Assembly: GCA_016786465.1 (NCBI GenBank)
Contig: JAEUWC010000025.1
Span: 1 to 64,000 of the forward strand
Direction: 5' to 3'
Length of the DNA stretch: 64,000 nucleotides
Source: Bdellovibrionales bacterium
Lineage (GTDB): Bacteria > Bdellovibrionota > UBA1018
The position numbers and the translations under genes were made by a program. Shown here piece by piece: positions 59,479 to 64,000 of this stretch (the stretch's first letter is position 1; each line of letters opens with the position of its first letter). The notes under the pieces are model-generated. The model ran no database searches. It had not been told where the DNA came from and saw nothing but the letters and a program-made list of their open reading frames with translations.

Positions 59479-60825
59479 TTAGAACATGTAGGTCAGACCG
59501 ACGTGTGCGGCAACCGCCTGGGTCTTGTAAAGGCCCGCAGGGACTGCAAGCGATGCGTCCGATGCTGCAACAGTGCCTTCAGCCCTTGCAAGTTCCCCTG
59601 CAAGGTTCACCATCATGTTTTCACCCAAATTGCGTCCCACGCCCAACGTGAAGCTGTTTGCGGTACCTGGGCTTGAAAACGTTGCCTTTGCACGATTCGC
59701 CGGAACCACTTGCGATGTATACGCATAACCCAAGCGAATCGCATAGTTCGTGCAACCCGTGTACTCGAATCCGATACGGGCAACGTGTTGGTTGTTCCAA
59801 AGGGTTTCGATCCCGTTGTTCAAGCTGGTGACTGTACCGCTTGCAACCGCAGTTCCGGCACCTGCACCCAGGGTTGAACCATCGGCCGCGACCATGGTGG
59901 TTGCAGTTCCGATTTTGTTCACCGCTTTGTAGTTGGTCAGGTTGTATTCGACGAAAGTCTTCAAGGTTGAAGTCACGTCAAACCAGCCGCCGACATTCAA
60001 TTGTTGTGGCAACTGGGTCGACAAAGTTCCCGACTTGGTAATTGACGTTCCGTTCAAAACAGCACCGCCGCCAACTGTGTTGACTTGCAAAGTTTGATCG
60101 ACGCTTCCTTCAAGTTTGGTCTTGCTTCGATACGAAACACCAACGCCCCAACCCTTGCCTTCGTATTGGGCGCCCAATCGGAAGCCGTCGAAAGTCGTTT
60201 GGCTGAAGTTTTCCATGCGAACTTGCGAAAGACCGGTCGCAATACCGGCCGGCGCCAAGTCTGCACCTTGAGTCAAAGCCGCTTTCGCCATCGAAACGCG
60301 ATAAGCTGCGCCGACGCGAAGTCCGGGCATCCATTCATAGCCGACACCGGCTGCAAACTCGGTCAAAGAAATATCGGTCTTGAAATCCATCAGATCGCGA
60401 CCACCGACGTTTTCAAAAAGGACCTTCGATCCGCCGCCAACATAAGCGCCGACGCCGATGCCTAATTTTTCATTCAGCTTGTAGCTGCCAACAGCACCGA
60501 AAATCGGCGAAAACTGGTGGGTGCTGCTTTGATCCAAGATGGAAGCGCCTGCGCCCGTGGTCGAAGTGCTGATTTGTCCGAAAAAGTAAGATTGAGTCGG
60601 AGAAAAGTTCGCGCTGAAGTCATGTTTCTTTCCCGCTGATAAACCGGCTGGGTTGAAGAAAAGAGCTTCACCACCGGAAGCTCCTGCGGTACCTGCGCCA
60701 GCAACGCCGTTCCAGCGTCCAGACCAATTAATGGTTTTTTCGAAACCCGCACCCATCGCCATTGGCGATGCAGCGAAGGAAAACAAAACGGCAACTGCGC
60801 AAATACGAATTGCTTTCAAACTCAT
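59479..60825 (-). CDS. OmpP1/FadL-family outer-membrane transporter
   Basis: 448 residues with a signal peptide (MSLKAIRICAVAVLFSFAASPMAMG). The N-terminal plug carries GAGTAGASGGEALFFNPAGLS, the family motif, followed by a long barrel with alternating strands and Gly/Ala-rich turns, and the ending AHVGLTYMF. FadL proteins move long-chain fatty acids or other hydrophobic compounds across the outer membrane. The ribosome-binding site AAGGGGAG precedes the ATG. It is the downstream neighbour of the large repeat protein and has its own strong terminator. Confidence 0.88.
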   Translation of the reverse strand: MSLKAIRICAVAVLFSFAASPMAMGAGFEKTINWSGRWNGVAGAGTAGASGGEALFFNPAGLSAGKKHDFSANFSPTQSYFFGQISTSTTGAGASILDQSSTHQFSPIFGAVGSYKLNEKLGIGVGAYVGGGSKVLFENVGGRDLMDFKTDISLTEFAAGVGYEWMPGLRVGAAYRVSMAKAALTQGADLAPAGIATGLSQVRMENFSQTTFDGFRLGAQYEGKGWGVGVSYRSKTKLEGSVDQTLQVNTVGGGAVLNGTSITKSGTLSTQLPQQLNVGGWFDVTSTLKTFVEYNLTNYKAVNKIGTATTMVAADGSTLGAGAGTAVASGTVTSLNNGIETLWNNQHVARIGFEYTGCTNYAIRLGYAYTSQVVPANRAKATFSSPGTANSFTLGVGRNLGENMMVNLAGELARAEGTVAASDASLAVPAGLYKTQAVAAHVGLTYMF

Positions 60826-60931
60826 GACACTCCCCTTGGAAAAGTTAAAAATTTAATGAATGAAATGAGCGTGACATCGCCCAAGGGAAAGGCAAGTGAA
60901 AATGTCTTAGGTCAAGACATGACGCACTTTA

Positions 60932-63900
60932 TCAGTAGAAGGTGATCGGTAGATCGACGGCGTTGCCGTTGGCGAAGCTGCGAATTTGGTAAGACCCCAT
61001 CGATGATACACCGCCATAAAACACATTAATCGAACAAGCCTGTCCCGCCGAAAGATTCTGGCCAGTTCCGCAAGCACTGACATATCCCAAAGGTGGCAAG
61101 AAGTTGTTGCCCGAAGTGCCTGCACCAAACCCGTCCATCAGTGAACTGCTGAAGTTGCTTCCACCATACGTCATGTTGAATTCGGCCATACCGCCTGTAT
61201 TCATGTACACAACCGGAATCGCAGCAGACATCATCCAAGATTCATAATACGGACGATGGTTGAAGATATCGCCGTTGTAAAATGCCCGGACTTTAGCGAC
61301 CGATGTCGTTTCATAGACCATCCAATTTGAATAATAACCTTGGAAATTCGAATCCAAGTAGATCCAGTTGCCGATTGGATTGTTTGAACCATCCGGAGTG
61401 AATCGAACACGAATCGCGCACTGTTCGCCCGCATTCAAGATTCCATTTCCACTGCAGTAATTGACGTTGAAGGAAGTCGGTCCTTCCGCGATCTGAGTCG
61501 AAGTTCCAGGCATCGCGCCAGGGAACGACGGATACGTACCCGGCCAATTCATCAAGTAAGGAAGGCTCACGTTGTAAATATCCGTAGCCCCATTCCCATT
61601 GTTGACAACGATCAAATCACGATCGATTCCGATTCCCCATGCGCCCCAATCCAAAGTCATTCCCAAAGTACAATTCATACAAGCTTTCATGCCCAGGCTT
61701 GAGAAAGTCGGAGAGTTCCCGTGACGACCGGCCAATGGAGTCGAATGCCAGCTTGCGGTCTCGGAAACATAGAAATTGATATAGGTATCCAACTGGGTGT
61801 TCAGTGTTGCTGCGGTCGGAAGGAAGCGAACCGTAATTGCGCAACCCTGGTTGGGGCTCAAGTTGATGCTAGGTCCAGGGCCGCAGCGACCAATCGAAGT
61901 TCCGTGAATCGTTGTGGATCCGCTGCCGTTCAATGGATCCAAGCGGTAATAGGTCGAATAAAAGCTGAAACCCGGCATCATGCCCAAATTGACGGAAAGG
62001 CTCATTTGACCGGTGTTGACCAGTACCAGATCCCTTGTGATCAGGTTTCCGTAGTAATCACCCATTCCAATTTTGCAGTTTGGGCAGTTCGGAGCAAAGT
62101 TGTAATCTTCGCGAATCGAAAGCTGGTAACCACTGATGCTTTGTCCGCGAAGCTGTTTTCGGAATTCTGGAACGGCTGCGCCGGAAAGTGGCAACACAAA
62201 ATCGCCGCTGAAAGTCGTCGTACCCGCAGGGTTAAATCGAATCCGAACCAAGCAACGTTCACCCGGAGCTAACGACGCCGAACAACGATTGATCGAATAA
62301 CTGGTCGTGCCTTCCCAGAAGTTTTCAGTCGTATTTGCTACGCCCGGGAATCCGCCCATTTCAGCCCAGCTAAATCCCGGTGGCAAAGTTGCTGAACCAC
62401 CCAACATTGAAAGGCTTGATGCACCTTCATTTCGAAGAATCAGGTTGAAGGCTTGCGACGTTCCGTAGCTTCCGACATCCAGCGTTCCACCATTCCATCC
62501 GCCGTTGTAATTGTCGTATGCGCGTACAATTCCCAAATTGGTCGAATTGACGATCATCCGATATTCGGCTTTTGGGCTAGGTCCACCGCTGTAATTCAAG
62601 ACCAGGTCGCTTTGAATGTTTCCGGTCGCGTTGGTAAAGAAATCCACTTTCACCACGCAGGTTTGACCTGCATTCAACCCAGTCGACAAACTTGGACAGT
62701 AGGATTCTGGACCATAAGGATACTGACCTGAACCGCCAGGGAATCCAGATGGAAACGAAAAATAAGGAGCGGAAAAAGAATCCACTGTCATCGAACCCGT
62801 GGACACGTTTCCGGTGTTCGTCACTTTGAAAACAAAGCTGTAAGTCTGGTTGGTTGGATGCGCGTCGACGTTCCAGGTTGGTGTTCCACCGCCGCCTCCA
62901 CCGCCGCCATAGTAAGGTTGGATGACCAAGTTTGGTCCCCAAAACGTCGTACCCGACAGGCTCATCGTGATGTTCGAATAGTATCCGCCGACGTAGGTAA
63001 GCTTCAATTGATCCGTGTAGTATCCGTTTGAACCATTCTGGAAGCGCACCCGAATCACACATTCCTGCATGACGGTAATGGTCGCTCCAGAAGTCGGGCA
63101 AAAGTAGCGACCCGTCGTCGCATCGTACGATCCTGGCGATCCACCTGGATAACCTGAATCGTAGAAGTACGAGCCGCTGGTAAAGCCAGTCACAGTCACT
63201 GCCGAAGCGTTCGCGTTTCCTACGTTCTTCAGAATGAAGGATCGGTAGGCCGGCGTTCCCGTTGTTACGGTTCCAAAATCGTAGGTCTTGTTAAGGAACT
63301 CTCCGTTGTCGTTACCGTCATAGGCGTCCAAGACCAAAAGCGGTCCGCTGAAAATCGTCGCGCTTAAGCCCATGCTGACAAAACCACCGGAATAATCTAG
63401 GCGAAGATTTGCTGAATAGCTTCCGACCCCTGCGCTATTTGAAATTTCGATGCGAACCAAACAGCTTTGTCCTTGAGCAAGCGAGCCTGAGCAATAAGGC
63501 AGATTCTGACCGTCAAAATTGTCGTTTCCTGATCCGCCCGGGTAAACCGCCATCGTGCCGTAAGTGAACACACCACTGGGCGGCGTCGACCAGATTCCTG
63601 TGGCGGTACCCGTGCCCACATTGGTCACGCGCATTTTGGCTTCAACTGGAATGCCCTGTGGAATTCCGCCAAAATCGAAAGAAATCGACGAATGGCGTTG
63701 GTTTTCCATGACCAGAAGCGGTCCTGAAGCCTTGGTCGCCGTCAAAGCGCGCGAACTTCCGCCATAGTTCAAGGACCCCACGTTCTGCGTGGAACCGGTT
63801 GCACCTGGTGAAAAGGTGACTTCGATCACGCAAGTCTGCCAGGCTGAAAGCGTGTCACCGCAGTATTCTTCACCGCTGTATTCGCCGTTCGGAATCGTCG

Positions 63901-64000
63901 TTGAACCGTTGTAATACGAAGCAAACGGTGAAGGCGAAATCACAAAGCCCGTTCCTAGGCTGTTGGTAACGTTAAAGCCCGAAAGCAATCCGGTCGCCGC
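60932..64000 (-). CDS. Very large repeat protein (choice-of-anchor D type), partial
   Basis: The frame runs through the right window edge, so the N-terminus is missing. At least 1020 residues are visible. Eight repeats of about 100-130 residues are seen, each a beta-sandwich with a pair of cysteines before a conserved GQ(S/T)C-(L/V)-V-R-I-x-F-type strand (for example YCSGSLAQGQSCLVRIEI, RCSASLAPGERCLVRIRF). An eight-Gly run lies near 62910. The pattern matches choice-of-anchor D/Ig-like surface or secreted proteins of delta-type and Bdellovibrionota bacteria. It may act in adhesion. No anchor is visible in this part. Confidence 0.72.
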   Translation of the reverse strand, partial: AATGLLSGFNVTNSLGTGFVISPSPFASYYNGSTTIPNGEYSGEEYCGDTLSAWQTCVIEVTFSPGATGSTQNVGSLNYGGSSRALTATKASGPLLVMENQRHSSISFDFGGIPQGIPVEAKMRVTNVGTGTATGIWSTPPSGVFTYGTMAVYPGGSGNDNFDGQNLPYCSGSLAQGQSCLVRIEISNSAGVGSYSANLRLDYSGGFVSMGLSATIFSGPLLVLDAYDGNDNGEFLNKTYDFGTVTTGTPAYRSFILKNVGNANASAVTVTGFTSGSYFYDSGYPGGSPGSYDATTGRYFCPTSGATITVMQECVIRVRFQNGSNGYYTDQLKLTYVGGYYSNITMSLSGTTFWGPNLVIQPYYGGGGGGGGTPTWNVDAHPTNQTYSFVFKVTNTGNVSTGSMTVDSFSAPYFSFPSGFPGGSGQYPYGPESYCPSLSTGLNAGQTCVVKVDFFTNATGNIQSDLVLNYSGGPSPKAEYRMIVNSTNLGIVRAYDNYNGGWNGGTLDVGSYGTSQAFNLILRNEGASSLSMLGGSATLPPGFSWAEMGGFPGVANTTENFWEGTTSYSINRCSASLAPGERCLVRIRFNPAGTTTFSGDFVLPLSGAAVPEFRKQLRGQSISGYQLSIREDYNFAPNCPNCKIGMGDYYGNLITRDLVLVNTGQMSLSVNLGMMPGFSFYSTYYRLDPLNGSGSTTIHGTSIGRCGPGPSINLSPNQGCAITVRFLPTAATLNTQLDTYINFYVSETASWHSTPLAGRHGNSPTFSSLGMKACMNCTLGMTLDWGAWGIGIDRDLIVVNNGNGATDIYNVSLPYLMNWPGTYPSFPGAMPGTSTQIAEGPTSFNVNYCSGNGILNAGEQCAIRVRFTPDGSNNPIGNWIYLDSNFQGYYSNWMVYETTSVAKVRAFYNGDIFNHRPYYESWMMSAAIPVVYMNTGGMAEFNMTYGGSNFSSSLMDGFGAGTSGNNFLPPLGYVSACGTGQNLSAGQACSINVFYGGVSSMGSYQIRSFANGNAVDLPITFY

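Noticed and set aside
1-64000. tRNA or rRNA genes
   Set aside because: No cloverleaf with a TTCGAAT-type arm or rRNA core sequence was found by eye. A computed scan would be decisive.

Overview
The window looks like a chromosomal segment of a Bdellovibrionota (Bdellovibrio-like) bacterium. The support is two short flagellins that begin MGLRIATN, many secreted, lipid-anchored and beta-barrel envelope proteins, an orphan MotA/MotB pair, and housekeeping genes (trmFO, xerC, pth, ychF, prs, nrdAB, meaB) of Gram-negative type. This placement is inference from gene content. I see no rRNA, tRNA, CRISPR array, insertion sequence or prophage. Genes are tightly packed, with many ATGA or GTGA overlaps, so operons can be read with some confidence.

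Layout. 1-6.4 kb: a left-truncated gene of unknown function, an LpxH-like phosphoesterase, a mono-haem barrel protein and small exported proteins. 6.4-11.7 kb (minus): a six-gene exported cluster of four CxxCH or lipid-anchored proteins, a Tat-type DUF1501-like protein and a YceI protein. 11.8-13.9 kb: a HAMP-type membrane protein and the MeaB GTPase. 14-16.3 kb: two flagellin genes, each with a sigma-28-like promoter and a long leader. 16.4-18.3 kb (minus): three tandem cysteine-rich secreted paralogues. 18.6-23.2 kb: an outer-membrane barrel, an M48 membrane protease, an LpxR-like lipid A deacylase and a lipoprotein. 23.35-31 kb: a motor-like operon. 31-34.3 kb (minus): DedA, an M14 peptidase and a GT39-type glycosyltransferase. 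34.4-42 kb: XerC, TrmFO, a FecR-domain protein, a second HAMP protein, a lytic transglycosylase and a PAS histidine kinase. 42-50.2 kb: YchF, a large secreted protein with a possible Cys-His-Asp triad, Pth, an orphan CheR, a MATE transporter and Prs. 50.2-54.3 kb: nrdAB behind paired NrdR-like boxes. 54.3-59.4 kb: a structured-RNA and repeat region, then small membrane proteins, a GST and a GT2 glycosyltransferase. 59.5-64 kb (minus): a FadL-like protein and a very large repeat protein that runs off the window.

The most striking locus is 23353-30979. Its 766-residue central protein appears to combine a FliF-like half (two membrane segments around a duplicated periplasmic ring-type module) with a FliG-like cytoplasmic half. 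It is encoded together with a TPR lipoprotein, an exported CsgG/FlgO-like protein, a cyclic-nucleotide-binding-domain protein, MotA, MotB and a zinc-ribbon/SH3 membrane protein. I read it as a self-contained ion-driven motor module, possibly separate from the classical flagellar basal body.
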